Shown in pieces: positions 1-9,572 of a stretch of DNA of 64,000 nt (position 1 is its first letter; each line of letters begins with the position of its first letter). Position numbers and translations under genes: made by a program. This DNA is from Vreelandella sp031769195 (GTDB lineage: Bacteria; Pseudomonadota; Gammaproteobacteria; Pseudomonadales; Halomonadaceae): NCBI RefSeq assembly GCF_031769195.1, contig NZ_JAVHNP010000003.1, positions 124,001 to 188,000 of the forward strand, read 5' to 3'. Below the pieces are notes generated by a model. The model saw only the letters and a list, made by a program, of their open reading frames with translations, did no database searches and was not told the origin of the DNA.

Positions 1-600
1 GCCAGTAGCCTGACCGCGGTGAGGGGGAAGGGTGTTGATGAAGATGCGCGGCTCGCTTTTTGGGTCACCATTGCCACGCTGCCAGTATGTATTGTCGGTT
101 TCTTATTCCACGATGTTATTTCCGGCTATATGCGCTCCACGCTCATTATCGGCATTAGTTTGATCGCCTTTGGACTACTGCTTGGCTACGCCGATTGGAA
201 AATGCGTGGAACCCGCAGTGAGTATCAACTGACCCTCAAGGACGTGCTGATTATCGGCGGTGCCCAAGTGCTGGCACTGATTCCGGGTACGTCTCGCTCT
301 GGCATCACCATGACGGCTGCCTTGATGGTCGGCATGAACCGTGAAGGGGCCGCACGCTTCTCGTTTTTACTCTCCATTCCGGTGATTGTTCTGGCAGGCG
401 GCCTGGAAGCCATCAACCTGATGAAAGAACCTCACTTAATTGATGTACCCGCTATGCTAGTAGGGGCTCTTTTGTCAGGGATTAGCGCCTATTTATGCAT
501 TCACTACTTCCTGGTGGTGATTAAAAAGCTGGGGATGCAGCCGTTCGTTGTGTATCGGGTGCTGTTTGGTGCCTGGTTACTGTGGTTTTTTCACTTTTAA
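1..600 (+). CDS. uppP: Undecaprenyl-diphosphatase UppP (BacA), 5' end missing
   Basis: This membrane enzyme dephosphorylates undecaprenyl diphosphate so the lipid carrier can be reused in peptidoglycan synthesis, and it confers bacitracin tolerance. The frame is open from base 1, so the N-terminal part lies outside the window; about 199 residues are visible. The family motif PGTSRSG is seen near visible residue 95, followed by hydrophobic helices, and the C-terminus is a hydrophobic segment ending FHF. It precedes apbE by 28 bp on the same strand. Confidence 0.93.
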   Translation, partial: ASSLTAVRGKGVDEDARLAFWVTIATLPVCIVGFLFHDVISGYMRSTLIIGISLIAFGLLLGYADWKMRGTRSEYQLTLKDVLIIGGAQVLALIPGTSRSGITMTAALMVGMNREGAARFSFLLSIPVIVLAGGLEAINLMKEPHLIDVPAMLVGALLSGISAYLCIHYFLVVIKKLGMQPFVVYRVLFGAWLLWFFHF

Positions 601-628
601 ACGGGCGCGCGTTATTTAAGGAAACCAA

Positions 629-1747
629 ATGAAGGGCTATCAAATCGCGCTAGGGCGTGTAGGTGTCGTGGCACTGTTGGGCGCGTTGCTGGCAGGCTGT
701 TCAGAGAATGATCGGCCTCTGGAGTCGCCGGTGCGTTTTGAAGGCGGCATTTTCGGTACCTATTACCAAATTACGCTCGTGGATCCGCTGACTCAGGGCG
801 AAGCCAATCGGCTGGAAGAGGGCATACTGGCCGAGATGGAAGACGTGGACCAAGCGATGTCCACCTATCGAGATGATTCAGAGCTGGTGGCCTTTAATCA
901 AGCCCCTCTGAATGAGTGGCAGCCGCTTTCTAATGAACTGATCGAAGTGCTGGCGATCAGCCGCTCGGTGGCAGCAGCCAGCGACGGTGCCTTTGATATC
1001 ACCATTGGCGACGTAGTGAATTTGTGGAGCTTTGGCCCTGAGGCGCGTCCAGAGGAAGTACCAAGTGATGCCGAGTTAAGCGAACGCATGGCGACCATCG
1101 GCTTTGATGCCGTGGAAGTAGATACCCAGCGCATGCAGGCACGTCGCCTGCGTGATGTCTTTGCTGATCTTTCCGGGGTGGCCAAAGGCCACGGTACCGA
1201 CCGTGTGGCCGCTTATTTAGACCAGCAGGGCATTGAGAATTACTTGGTGAATATTGGCGGCGGGCTGATTGCCCGCGGCTACCGTGACGTTGAAGCACAA
1301 ACACCCTGGCGCATTGGTATTGAAGTGCCACAAAGCGGCGTACCGGAGGCGCAGCATGTGCTTGCGTTAGCTGGAATGTCAGTGGCGACGTCAGGTGACT
1401 ATCGCAACTATTTTGAAGTAGATGGCGAGCGTTTCTCTCACCTTTTAGATCCCCGCACCGGTCGGCCTATTAAGCACCAGCTAGCCTCGGTATCAGTGTT
1501 TCACCCCTCCAATGCTTGGGCAGATGCTTGGGCAACGGCGCTCACTGTGGTGGGCAGTGAAAAAGGCATGCAGCTTGCGGTAGAGAATAACCTGAATATT
1601 TTGATGCTGGTAAAAGAGGATGATCGCTGGCGTAGCTTAGCAAGCCCAGCCTTCGTCAACTATTTCGGCGACGCATTAATCGATGAACTGGGAATAGAGC
1701 CCTGGGCCACGCCCGCGGCGAATCGCCAAACGGAGACAGGTGAATAA
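629..1747 (+). CDS. apbE: FAD:protein FMN transferase ApbE, lipoprotein
   Basis: ApbE transfers FMN from FAD to threonine residues of exported flavoproteins such as the Nqr/Rnf subunits. The N-terminus is a lipoprotein signal with lipobox LLAGC, so the protein is probably anchored on the periplasmic side. Family signatures seen are SGVAKGHGTD (about residue 185), the glycine-rich VNIGGG and HLLDPRTGRP (about residue 271). Length (372 residues) is normal. An 8-9 bp zone couples its stop to the start of glmU. No Nqr or Rnf operon is present in this window, so its target is encoded elsewhere. Confidence 0.92.
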   Translation: MKGYQIALGRVGVVALLGALLAGCSENDRPLESPVRFEGGIFGTYYQITLVDPLTQGEANRLEEGILAEMEDVDQAMSTYRDDSELVAFNQAPLNEWQPLSNELIEVLAISRSVAAASDGAFDITIGDVVNLWSFGPEARPEEVPSDAELSERMATIGFDAVEVDTQRMQARRLRDVFADLSGVAKGHGTDRVAAYLDQQGIENYLVNIGGGLIARGYRDVEAQTPWRIGIEVPQSGVPEAQHVLALAGMSVATSGDYRNYFEVDGERFSHLLDPRTGRPIKHQLASVSVFHPSNAWADAWATALTVVGSEKGMQLAVENNLNILMLVKEDDRWRSLASPAFVNYFGDALIDELGIEPWATPAANRQTETGE

Positions 1748-1748
1748 T

Positions 1749-3116
1749 ATGCACGACCTCGATATCGTCATCCTTGCGGCGGGTAAAGGTACGCGAATGC
1801 GTTCACAGCTACCTAAAGTGCTGCATACGTTGGCGGGCAAACCCATGGTTCAGCATGTGCTGGAGACGGCCAGCGGTTTGAACCCTAGCCGCACCCATGT
1901 GGTGATCGGCCACGGTGCCGACCAGCTACGCGAGGCGTTGGCAGAGCATGCGGTATCGTTTGCCCTGCAAGCGGAGCAGAAGGGTACCGGCCACGCAGTG
2001 GCACAAGCCCAGCCCCAGTTAGGTAGCGGCATTGTACTGGTACTTTACGGCGATGTGCCGCTGATTCGCCGCGATACGCTGGCCAATTTGCTGGCGCAAG
2101 TGGATGAACAGCACATGGGGTTGTTAACCGTCACACTGGACGACCCGAGCGGCTACGGGCGTATTGTGCGAAACAGCGAAGGGCAGGCAGTAGCGATTGT
2201 CGAGCAGAAAGATGCCAATACCGAGCAACTGGCCATTACGGAGTGCAACACCGGCATTATGGCCATGACCAGCGCCCAGTTGAAGCGTTGGCTGCCGCAA
2301 CTGTCGGCGGAAAATGCCCAGGGTGAGTACTACTTAACCGACGTGATCGCCATGGCCGCCAGTGAGGGTGTTCAGGTTGCCACGGCTCAGCCTCATAACG
2401 CCACTGAAGTGGAAGGCGTCAATAACCGCTCGCAAATGGCGCGTTTAGAGCGTGCCTATCAGCAGCAAATAGCTGAATCGCTGATGGCGCAAGGGGTGGC
2501 GCTCGCTGACCCGGCCAGAATTGATGTGCGTGGGCAGCTAACCTGCGGTCACGATGTATTTATCGATGTGGGCTGTGTTTTTGAAGGCGAGGTGGAGCTT
2601 GGCGAAGGGGTGCGGGTTGGCCCTTACTGCGTGATTAAGAATAGTACCATCGGTGCTGAGAGCGAGATTCATAGCCACAGCGTGATCGACACGACCGTCG
2701 CGGCTGGCCTCAACCAGGTTGGCCCCTACGCTCGTTTGCGCCCCGGCACGCGCTTAGCCGTGAAAGCTAAGGTAGGTAATTTTGTCGAAACGAAAAACGC
2801 TGACGTGGGTGAAGGCAGTAAAATTAACCACTTAAGCTACGTGGGCGATGCTCGCCTTGGTCGTGATGTCAACGTAGGCGCAGGCACCATTACCTGCAAC
2901 TACGATGGGGTGAATAAACACCGTACCGAGATTGGCGACGGTGTTTTTATTGGCTCTAACACTGCCTTAGTGGCCCCTGTCACGGTAGGCAAAGGCGCGA
3001 CGGTTGGCGCGGGGTCTACGATTGCGAAAGACGTAGCCGAGCACGCGCTAGCGGTGACCCGCAGCCGACAGTTAGAAAAACCAGACTGGCCTCGTCCAGT
3101 GAAAAAGGCTAAATAA
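1749..3116 (+). CDS. glmU: Bifunctional UDP-GlcNAc pyrophosphorylase / GlcN-1-P acetyltransferase GlmU
   Basis: GlmU makes UDP-N-acetylglucosamine: the C-terminal domain acetylates glucosamine-1-phosphate and the N-terminal domain adds UMP. The nucleotidyltransferase signature LAAGKGTRM is at the N-terminus. The C-terminal half shows hexapeptide repeats of a left-handed beta helix and the NVGAGTITCNYDG active-site region near residue 375. A GTG at 1740 could extend the protein by three residues, but the ATG at 1749 has an AGGTG 6-8 bp upstream and gives a start like that of other GlmU proteins. It directly precedes glmS, the preceding pathway enzyme. Confidence 0.96.
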   Translation: MHDLDIVILAAGKGTRMRSQLPKVLHTLAGKPMVQHVLETASGLNPSRTHVVIGHGADQLREALAEHAVSFALQAEQKGTGHAVAQAQPQLGSGIVLVLYGDVPLIRRDTLANLLAQVDEQHMGLLTVTLDDPSGYGRIVRNSEGQAVAIVEQKDANTEQLAITECNTGIMAMTSAQLKRWLPQLSAENAQGEYYLTDVIAMAASEGVQVATAQPHNATEVEGVNNRSQMARLERAYQQQIAESLMAQGVALADPARIDVRGQLTCGHDVFIDVGCVFEGEVELGEGVRVGPYCVIKNSTIGAESEIHSHSVIDTTVAAGLNQVGPYARLRPGTRLAVKAKVGNFVETKNADVGEGSKINHLSYVGDARLGRDVNVGAGTITCNYDGVNKHRTEIGDGVFIGSNTALVAPVTVGKGATVGAGSTIAKDVAEHALAVTRSRQLEKPDWPRPVKKAK

Positions 3117-3169
3117 GCTCATTAGCATGTGGGATAACACGGCGTTATAGCGCCTCAGGAGAATCAGTT

Positions 3170-4996
3170 ATGTGTGGCATCGTCGCAGCGGTTGCGCAGC
3201 GCAATGTGCAGGGAATTTTGCTCGAAGGGCTTAATCGCTTGGAGTATCGCGGTTACGACTCTTCCGGCATGACGGTGCTTAATGGCGGTGTATTAACGCG
3301 TCACCGCGCTTTGGGCAAAGTGGCAGCGCTGGCTGAACAGTTAGATGCTGCCGCCCTGCCGGGCAACAGCGGTATCGCTCATACCCGCTGGGCGACCCAC
3401 GGCAAACCTTCTGAGGCCAACGCTCACCCCCACCACAGCAGCGAAAACGTCGCGGTGGTGCATAACGGCATCATCGAAAACTACGAGACGATCAAAGAGA
3501 GGCTGCAGGCCAGTGGCTATCTCTTCACCTCGGAAACAGATACCGAAGTGATCGCTCACTTGCTGGCTGAAAAGCTGGCGGCAGGGCATACCATCTTTGA
3601 GGCGACCCAAGAGATTGTTAGTGGTTTAGGGGGCGCGTATGCCCTGGGCGTGATCAGCGCCTCCGAGCCGGGTGTGGTGGTGGGTGCACGCCAAGGTAGC
3701 CCGCTGGTGGTGGGGGTAGGGATTGATGAGGCTTTCTTGGCTTCGGATCCGCTGGCACTGCTTCAGGTCACCGACCGCTTTATATACCTGGAAGAGGGCG
3801 ATTTAGTTGAGCTGCGTGACCATGGCATCATTCGCATTGTGGACCGCGCAGGCAATGCCGTTGAGCGTCCTGTACATACCTTTGAGCATGGCGATGGTGC
3901 AGCCAGCAAAGGCGAGTACCGTCATTACATGCTCAAAGAGATATTTGAGCAGCCGGATGTCATTAGCGCCGCGCTAGAAGGTCGTATTAGTGCCGATCAT
4001 GTTCTGGTAGAAAGCTTTGGGCCAGAAGCCCAGACCCTGTTTCAACAGACTCAAAACATTCATATTATCGCCTGCGGCACCAGCTACCATGCCGGATTAG
4101 TGGCGCGTTACTGGTTAGAGCGCTACGCCGGTGTGCCGGTGCAAGTGGAAGTTGCTTCTGAGTATCGCTACCGCCATCCGGTGGTACCCAATGGCACGCT
4201 GTTTGTGACGCTTTCCCAATCAGGCGAAACCGCAGATACGCTGGCGGCTCTGCGCTTTGCTAAAACGCTCAACTATGTCGGGTCGCTGGCCATTTGTAAC
4301 GTGCCCGGCAGCTCGCTGGTACGCGAGTCGGATATGTCGCTGATGACGCGGGCTGGCCCCGAAATTGGCGTTGCCTCGACCAAAGCATTTACTACTCAGC
4401 TCGTGGCGCTGATGCTGCTAACGCTCTCCGTTAGTAAAGCGAAAGGCCAACCAGCGCAGCCTGAGATTATCGCCGCCCTGCAAGCTTTGCCCGCGCTCTG
4501 CCAACAGGTGTTAGGGCTCGATAAACAGATTGAAACACTTTCCCAGGCGTTTGCTGAGAAACATCACGCGCTCTTTTTAGGCCGCGGCGCGCACTACCCG
4601 ATTGCATTAGAAGGCGCATTAAAGCTGAAAGAGATTTCCTATATTCACGCCGAAGCCTATCCTGCCGGGGAATTAAAGCATGGCCCGCTGGCGCTGGTGG
4701 ATAGTGAAATGCCGGTCATCTCCGTTGCCCCCAATGATGATCTGCTGGAGAAGCTAAAATCCAACCTGCAAGAAGTACGCGCCCGCGGTGGTCAGCTGTT
4801 TGTGTTTGCCGACCAACAGGTGGGTATCACCCCCCAAGATGATATTCGTGTGTTGGAGCTTCCCAACGTACACGAAGCGCTGGCACCGCTGCTCTATACC
4901 CTGCCACTACAGCTGCTGAGTTATCACGTAGCGGTGCTAAAAGGCACCGATGTCGATCAGCCGCGTAACCTTGCCAAGAGTGTGACCGTCGAATAA
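3170..4996 (+). CDS. glmS: Glutamine--fructose-6-phosphate aminotransferase GlmS
   Basis: GlmS makes glucosamine-6-phosphate from fructose-6-phosphate and glutamine, the first committed step of amino-sugar synthesis. The N-terminal nucleophile cysteine is intact (MCGIVAAV), followed by a class II glutamine amidotransferase domain (about 1-220) and two SIS sugar-isomerase domains (about 290-420 and 460-600). The C-terminus LAKSVTVE is characteristic. An AGGAG lies just before the ATG. The 53-bp glmU-glmS gap holds a short GGCG/CGCC hairpin but is far too short for a glmS ribozyme. Confidence 0.97.
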   Translation: MCGIVAAVAQRNVQGILLEGLNRLEYRGYDSSGMTVLNGGVLTRHRALGKVAALAEQLDAAALPGNSGIAHTRWATHGKPSEANAHPHHSSENVAVVHNGIIENYETIKERLQASGYLFTSETDTEVIAHLLAEKLAAGHTIFEATQEIVSGLGGAYALGVISASEPGVVVGARQGSPLVVGVGIDEAFLASDPLALLQVTDRFIYLEEGDLVELRDHGIIRIVDRAGNAVERPVHTFEHGDGAASKGEYRHYMLKEIFEQPDVISAALEGRISADHVLVESFGPEAQTLFQQTQNIHIIACGTSYHAGLVARYWLERYAGVPVQVEVASEYRYRHPVVPNGTLFVTLSQSGETADTLAALRFAKTLNYVGSLAICNVPGSSLVRESDMSLMTRAGPEIGVASTKAFTTQLVALMLLTLSVSKAKGQPAQPEIIAALQALPALCQQVLGLDKQIETLSQAFAEKHHALFLGRGAHYPIALEGALKLKEISYIHAEAYPAGELKHGPLALVDSEMPVISVAPNDDLLEKLKSNLQEVRARGGQLFVFADQQVGITPQDDIRVLELPNVHEALAPLLYTLPLQLLSYHVAVLKGTDVDQPRNLAKSVTVE

Positions 4997-5043
4997 TCGG
5001 CGTGTCACAATTAATAACAGTTAGTCTGCATAAAGCGCTTTAC

Positions 5044-5068
5044 AAGATGCGGCGAATAGCCGCATCTT
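5044..5068 (+). terminator. Hairpin downstream of glmS
   Basis: A perfect 10-bp stem (AAGATGCGGC / GCCGCATCTT) with a 5-base loop lies 48 bp after the glmS stop. There is no strong T-run after it (only ATGTTG), so it may be an RNA-stabilising or weak terminator structure rather than a classical intrinsic terminator. Confidence 0.5.
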
Positions 5069-5152
5069 ATGTTGCATCGCTGCGTTGCAGCACATAGTTA
5101 GTGTGCTTATTATCGTGGCGGTAATCTCTCACCCTGCCAGGATCACGCTGCT

Positions 5153-6619
5153 ATGAAACCACCTAACGCCCTCGCAACTCGGCATCCCGCCTGCCGCGTT
5201 GCTTGGTTGTTGACCGCGCTTTGCCTTTTTGCTTTTCCTTCGCTCTCCTATGCTGCTGCCGGCCCGCTTGATTTGACCGCCTCCCTTGCCGGTATTGCCT
5301 CCGTGACTATTTTCATTCTTGCCTATGCCTTGGTAATGAGTGAAGAAATTATCCACATGCGTAAATCCAAGCCCGTGTTGGTAGCGGCTGGCCTTATTTG
5401 GGCCATGGTGGCGTGGGTATATGTACAAGCGGGCATGCCTCAAGAGGCGGAAGCCGCCTTTAAAGAAACACTGCTTGAGTACACGGAGCTTCTACTGTTC
5501 CTACTCGTGGCCATGACCTACATCAATGCCATGGAAGAGCGGCGTATTTTTGATGCCCTGCGGGCGTGGTTGGTACGCAAAGGCTTTAGCTACCGCAGCC
5601 TGTTCTGGATTACCGGCTGCTTAGCGTTTGGTATTTCCTCAATTGCCAACAACATGACTACCGCGATGTTGATGTGTGCGGTTGTCCTTAAAGTAGCGGA
5701 AGGGGATAACAAGTTTATTAGCCTTTGCTGCGTTAACGTTGTGGTGGCGTCTAACGCGGGCGGTGCGTTTAGCCCCTTTGGGGATATCACCACGTTAATG
5801 GTGTGGCAGGCAGGTCAAGTACCCTTTGAAGGCTTCTTCGCGTTATTAGTCCCCGCGATTGTGAACTTCATGGTGCCTGCCGTTATCATGAACTTCTTTA
5901 TTGTGAATCGTCAGCCTGCTGCGCTTACCGAGAACGTTTGGATGAAGCGTGGGGCTAAGCGCATCATCGTCCTGTTCTTAATTACCGTGGCCATTTCGGT
6001 GCTATGCCACTCGATTCTTTACCTGCCGCCTGCCATGGGCATGATGTTTGGCCTGGGGCTATTGCAGTTTTTCGGTTACTACCTGCGCCGTAGCCTGCCT
6101 CGCTCACTGGAGCGCAAGCGGGAGCGTTACTCTCGCCGTGGCGACTGGCAAAAGCTGGAGCAGTTAGGCAGCGTGGTGCCGTTTGATATTTTCAGTAAAA
6201 TTGCCCGTTCCGAGTGGGACACGCTGCTGTTTTTCTACGGGGTCGTGATGTGTGTGGGCGGCCTTGGGTTTATGGGCTACTTGAGCCTGCTTTCCGAGAC
6301 GCTTTACGGTGGCTGGGACCCGGTATGGGCGAACGTTATCTTGGGCTTAATCTCGGCAGTCGTGGACAACATCCCCGTGATGTTTGCCGTACTCTCTATG
6401 GCTCCAGATATGACGGAAGGTAACTGGCTGTTGATTACGTTGACCGCGGGAGTGGGGGGTAGCTTGCTCTCGATGGGGTCAGCGGCAGGTGTGGCGCTGA
6501 TGGGGCAAGCACGGGGTATTTATACCTTTGCCGTTCACCTACGTTGGACACCCGCTATTTTACTTGGCTATGCGGCCAGTATTGCGGCTCATCTATTGAT
6601 TAACTCATCCATGTTCTAA
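5153..6619 (+). CDS. nhaD: Na+/H+ antiporter NhaD
   Basis: NhaD exchanges internal Na+ for external H+ at alkaline pH and is typical of salt-tolerant marine and soda-lake Gammaproteobacteria. The 488-residue protein begins with a signal-like hydrophobic stretch ending SLSYAAAG and contains about a dozen hydrophobic helices. Family motifs include GISSIANNMTTAM (near 160), NAGGAFSPFGDITT (near 200) and VDNIPVMFAVLSM (near 405). It is a single-gene unit with its own terminator downstream. The N-terminal signal-like region is known from NhaD relatives. Confidence 0.92.
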   Translation: MKPPNALATRHPACRVAWLLTALCLFAFPSLSYAAAGPLDLTASLAGIASVTIFILAYALVMSEEIIHMRKSKPVLVAAGLIWAMVAWVYVQAGMPQEAEAAFKETLLEYTELLLFLLVAMTYINAMEERRIFDALRAWLVRKGFSYRSLFWITGCLAFGISSIANNMTTAMLMCAVVLKVAEGDNKFISLCCVNVVVASNAGGAFSPFGDITTLMVWQAGQVPFEGFFALLVPAIVNFMVPAVIMNFFIVNRQPAALTENVWMKRGAKRIIVLFLITVAISVLCHSILYLPPAMGMMFGLGLLQFFGYYLRRSLPRSLERKRERYSRRGDWQKLEQLGSVVPFDIFSKIARSEWDTLLFFYGVVMCVGGLGFMGYLSLLSETLYGGWDPVWANVILGLISAVVDNIPVMFAVLSMAPDMTEGNWLLITLTAGVGGSLLSMGSAAGVALMGQARGIYTFAVHLRWTPAILLGYAASIAAHLLINSSMF

Positions 6620-6649
6620 CGCTTTGTTGGCTGGATAACGTCGTCAAAC

Positions 6650-6678
6650 AAAACGCCCCTTATCAAAGGGGCGTTTTT
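6650..6678. terminator. Bidirectional intrinsic terminator between nhaD and the CBS gene
   Basis: AAAACGCCCCT, a 5-base loop and AAGGGGCGTTTTT form a GC-rich stem with an A-run before and a T-run after it. It fits both nhaD on the plus strand and the convergent CBS-domain gene on the minus strand. Confidence 0.9.
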
Positions 6679-6729
6679 AATATTAGGCACTACACACACT
6701 GTTCACGGTGTGGTGAATAGCGGATCAAC

Positions 6730-7347
6730 CTATAGGTCGTGTCCGGTAATGACCTGGCAAATATCGGCAAAGCTACGCGCCATGGGAACGACCGTATTTG
6801 GAAGCTTCGCCGGGATTCGGCTACCCATGACCGTTTGGATATCGGTCGCGGAAATGATGCCGCGAACACTTAACTCCTGATTCGGCTTACGCTCGGTAAT
6901 CAGAAGATGCTGCTCGGTAAAGCTCTCCATGGAGAGCAGCAGGTCTTCAATAGTGAGCGACGCTAACTGCTCTAATGGCATCGCACTGAGTTTTTCCCAG
7001 GGCGTCATGATCATGGCGGCGGTAACTTCTGAGCGCTCTAAGTTGCGCTGCTGCATGGCTAGGTTGATGCGCCGTGTGCCAATCACCTCTTTAGCGGTGA
7101 GTACGCCGACACAGTGTGCCTGCTTATCCATCACAAACAGTAAGCGAATGCCCCCATGGCGCATTTTTAGATGGGCGTCATCAATGGGGGTATCACCCGA
7201 AATAGATTGTGGCATGACTTGGGTAAAATCGGTCAGCACGGAGAGAGCGGGGCTTTCTGGTGTTAATTGCTTGGGAGCGGGTGTGGTCAGTAACGGTGTA
7301 GCGCCAAACTGTACTAGCGGTTTGTGGCTGTTCAGTAGTGTATTCAT
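6730..7347 (-). CDS. CBS-domain-pair protein
   Basis: A 205-residue soluble protein made almost entirely of two CBS modules, which usually bind adenine nucleotides and act as energy or signal sensors. Visible CBS-like segments are MKMRHGGIRLLFVMDKQ.. with VGVLTAKEVIG, and the later LLITERK..SVRGIISATDIQ. The start at 7347 is chosen because GGAGG lies 7 bp upstream; the longer frame to 7410 has no such site. It lies downstream of the two-component genes on the same strand, with a PmrA-box-like direct repeat about 80 bp before its start, which suggests control by that regulator. Its actual ligand and partner are unknown. Confidence 0.8.
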   Translation of the reverse strand: MNTLLNSHKPLVQFGATPLLTTPAPKQLTPESPALSVLTDFTQVMPQSISGDTPIDDAHLKMRHGGIRLLFVMDKQAHCVGVLTAKEVIGTRRINLAMQQRNLERSEVTAAMIMTPWEKLSAMPLEQLASLTIEDLLLSMESFTEQHLLITERKPNQELSVRGIISATDIQTVMGSRIPAKLPNTVVPMARSFADICQVITGHDL

Positions 7348-7424
7348 CGGGGGTACCTCCGTGGTGTGAAGAAGCAGGTCATTCACAAAACGCCTGCTTT
7401 GTACCTTCACATTTGCACGGAATT

Positions 7425-7441
7425 CTTATCACAATCTTAAG
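7425..7441 (-). promoter_or_regulatory. PmrA/QseB-box-like direct repeat upstream of the CBS gene
   Basis: CTTATC-N5-CTTAAG on the plus strand (CTTAAG-N5-GATAAG on the minus strand) matches the YTTAAK-N5-YTTAAK layout known for PmrA-type response regulators in eleven of twelve positions or so. It sits between the end of the sensor kinase gene and the CBS gene. Binding by the neighbouring response regulator is inference. Confidence 0.45.
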
Positions 7442-7465
7442 AGTTCGCCCGTGTTACATTTTTTC

Positions 7466-8869
7466 TCATTCTTTTGCATGGCGATGGGTCAGTGCGTTGC
7501 GTGCTAACACCGCCCTAATACGCAGGCCATTACCAGGGGCATCCTCTAGTCTCAGCAAGCCTTCGTGGCGTTTGACGAGGCGCTCAACGATGGATAACCC
7601 CAATCCAGCCCCAGCGCCTGGGCCTGCCCGCTGAAAGCGCTCTACCACTCGGCTGCGCTCATGAATCGGTATACCGGGCCCTTGATCGTCCACCATCAGC
7701 GTGATGCCCAGTACGGCCGATTCCAGGGTAATCGTGATGGTACTTTGCTCTGGTGAGTGCTGAATCGCATTACCCACCAGATTTTGCACCAGGGTTTCAA
7801 TTGCACCGGGCTCCTCTTCCATATTCCAATCGGCTTGATCATCGGCATTTAACAGTAACTGCTGTTGGCGCTCGGCGGCGAGTGGCGAGAGCTTGGCCAG
7901 GGTTTCCTGGGTTTCCAGCAGCACGTTGGCGTGGCGCAGTTCAGGCAGCGGCTCCTCTTCAGGGTCAAGGCGGGCTAGAGTTAACAGCTGCGACACCAGC
8001 CGGGTAGAGCGGGCAACGCCGCGCCGCAGGTGGTGCAGCGACTCTTCGCGGTCTTCGGCATTATCTGCGGTAAGGGCGTTTTGGGCATGTAGATCCAGTA
8101 CCGCAAGCGGGGTGCGCAGCTCATGGGCGGCGTCGGCAATAAAGCGTTTTTCCCGCACGCGCAGCTGGCGCAGGCGCTCTAACAGGCGATTTAGCGCACC
8201 GGCAATGGTGTCTAACTCTTGGGGCAGAGGGTAGAGCGATAAGGGCTTTAGATTATGCGGGTCGCGGTCACGGATTTGCTCCGCCATGCGAGATAGAGGA
8301 GCTAACCCCCAGCCAATCGACCACCACAGCAGCAGGGTCAAAAAAGGCAGGCCGATAAGATCCGGTAGCAAGGTGCGCAGCGCCACGGCGCTGATCAGCT
8401 CGCCACGCACGTCTTCGCGTTCGCTGACCACCACACGGCTCAAAGAGTCTGGTACGTCTAGCACATATACCCGCCAGTCGTGCTCCCCCACGGTTAGCGT
8501 GGAGTACCCAATGGGTTGCTGTGCCAGCGGAGCATCGGGGGCACTGGCGGAGTGCAGCAGTAGCCGGTCGTTTTCCCATAGCTGAAAAGCGAGCTTACTT
8601 TCATAGCGGTGTCCCGCAAATCGTTTATCGGACTGTTCAGCGCGTAGTAGCGCGTTCTCCAGGCTGGTTAATAAAATATTGCGCTCGGCATCGGCCAGCG
8701 GTGCTTGCAGCAGGCCTTCCAACAAACGTGCATTCTGCGCCAGGCTGGCATCGTACAGCTCTTCAATCTCATGGGCCGCATAGCGGTAGCTAATGAATCC
8801 GATGACCAGCATGCTGGCACCAAATACCAAAAGCGCCAGCCCCAGGGTGCGTTGACGAATTGACGTCAT
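7466..8869 (-). CDS. Sensor histidine kinase, QseC/PmrB type
   Basis: A 467-residue membrane kinase that should phosphorylate the adjacent response regulator. Transmembrane segments are visible at about 9-30 and 165-190 and enclose a periplasmic sensor region of about 130 residues. The dimerisation/phosphoacceptor box AHELRTPLAVL places the phosphorylated histidine at residue 249. ATP-binding boxes follow (NLVGNAIQHS, DDQGPGIP, GAGLGLSIV). Its start overlaps the regulator stop by 4 bp (ATGA), so the two are translationally coupled. They end the seven-gene operon that begins at 13835, so the kinase may sense the product or the stress to which the pathway responds; the signal is unknown. Confidence 0.88.
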   Translation of the reverse strand: MTSIRQRTLGLALLVFGASMLVIGFISYRYAAHEIEELYDASLAQNARLLEGLLQAPLADAERNILLTSLENALLRAEQSDKRFAGHRYESKLAFQLWENDRLLLHSASAPDAPLAQQPIGYSTLTVGEHDWRVYVLDVPDSLSRVVVSEREDVRGELISAVALRTLLPDLIGLPFLTLLLWWSIGWGLAPLSRMAEQIRDRDPHNLKPLSLYPLPQELDTIAGALNRLLERLRQLRVREKRFIADAAHELRTPLAVLDLHAQNALTADNAEDREESLHHLRRGVARSTRLVSQLLTLARLDPEEEPLPELRHANVLLETQETLAKLSPLAAERQQQLLLNADDQADWNMEEEPGAIETLVQNLVGNAIQHSPEQSTITITLESAVLGITLMVDDQGPGIPIHERSRVVERFQRAGPGAGAGLGLSIVERLVKRHEGLLRLEDAPGNGLRIRAVLARNALTHRHAKE

Positions 8870-9543
8870 AGCTCGTCCTTAGCGGGTTTATCCATAACGT
8901 AACCGATGCCGCGAACGGTGCGGATGACATCTGAAAACAGCTTTCGTCGCAGGTGGTGAATATGTACTTCGATGGCGTTACTCTCCACATCCTCCTCCCA
9001 GCCGTAGACGAGCCGCGTGAGGGTATCTCGGGTAAAAACTCGGCCTGGATGACTCATAAACTCTTGCAGTAGCGTCAACTCGCGGCGTGAGAGTGTGACG
9101 GAGGCGTCCTGATAGCGAACATGCAGCGTGTGTGGGTCTAAGGTAATGCCCCGGCAGGTAAGCAGGCTGCTGGTTTGGCCTTGACTACGGCGCAGCAAGG
9201 CACGCAGGCGGGCTTTTAACTCGGCCACTTCGAAGGGTTTTGTAAGGTAATCGTCTGCGCCAGCGTCTAACCCCGCGATGCGGTTATCCACCGCATCGCG
9301 GGCGGTCAGCACCAAAATGGGTACCTGGCTGCCATGACGCCTAACGGCATTCAGCACTTCCATGCCATCCATGCGCGGTAAGCCTAAATCGAGAATCACG
9401 GCATCAAACGGCTCGCCCTCTGTTAGCGCATTGAGCGCGGTAGCGCCGTCGCTCAGGTGATCCACCGTGTAGTGTTCAGGCTTTAACGCCAGCCGAATAC
9501 CCGAGGCCAAACTGGGGTCGTCTTCTACCAGCAAAATGCGCAT
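8866..9543 (-). CDS. OmpR-family response regulator, QseB/PmrA type
   Basis: A 225-residue transcription factor with a receiver domain (acidic pocket EDD at 7-9, phosphoacceptor Asp52 in ILDLGLP, Lys102 in TKPF) and a C-terminal winged-helix DNA-binding domain (VHIHHLRRKL, TVRGIGYV). Sequence style is closest to QseB/PmrA/TctD-like regulators. It overlaps the kinase gene by 4 bp and follows the TPR gene after 29 bp. PmrA-like direct repeats at the operon promoter and before the CBS gene are candidate targets, implying autoregulation of the entire operon. Confidence 0.88.
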   Translation of the reverse strand: MRILLVEDDPSLASGIRLALKPEHYTVDHLSDGATALNALTEGEPFDAVILDLGLPRMDGMEVLNAVRRHGSQVPILVLTARDAVDNRIAGLDAGADDYLTKPFEVAELKARLRALLRRSQGQTSSLLTCRGITLDPHTLHVRYQDASVTLSRRELTLLQEFMSHPGRVFTRDTLTRLVYGWEEDVESNAIEVHIHHLRRKLFSDVIRTVRGIGYVMDKPAKDEL

Positions 9544-9572
9544 AAGGCTCCTTGTGTTCTATCGGTACTGGG

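Noticed and set aside
3117..3169. glmS ribozyme
   Set aside because: Only 53 bp separate glmU and glmS, too short for the ribozyme, which is also restricted mainly to Gram-positive bacteria.
4997..5152. Sodium or lithium riboswitch before nhaD
   Set aside because: The leader is short and the only strong structure is the hairpin close to glmS; no recognised riboswitch core was seen.
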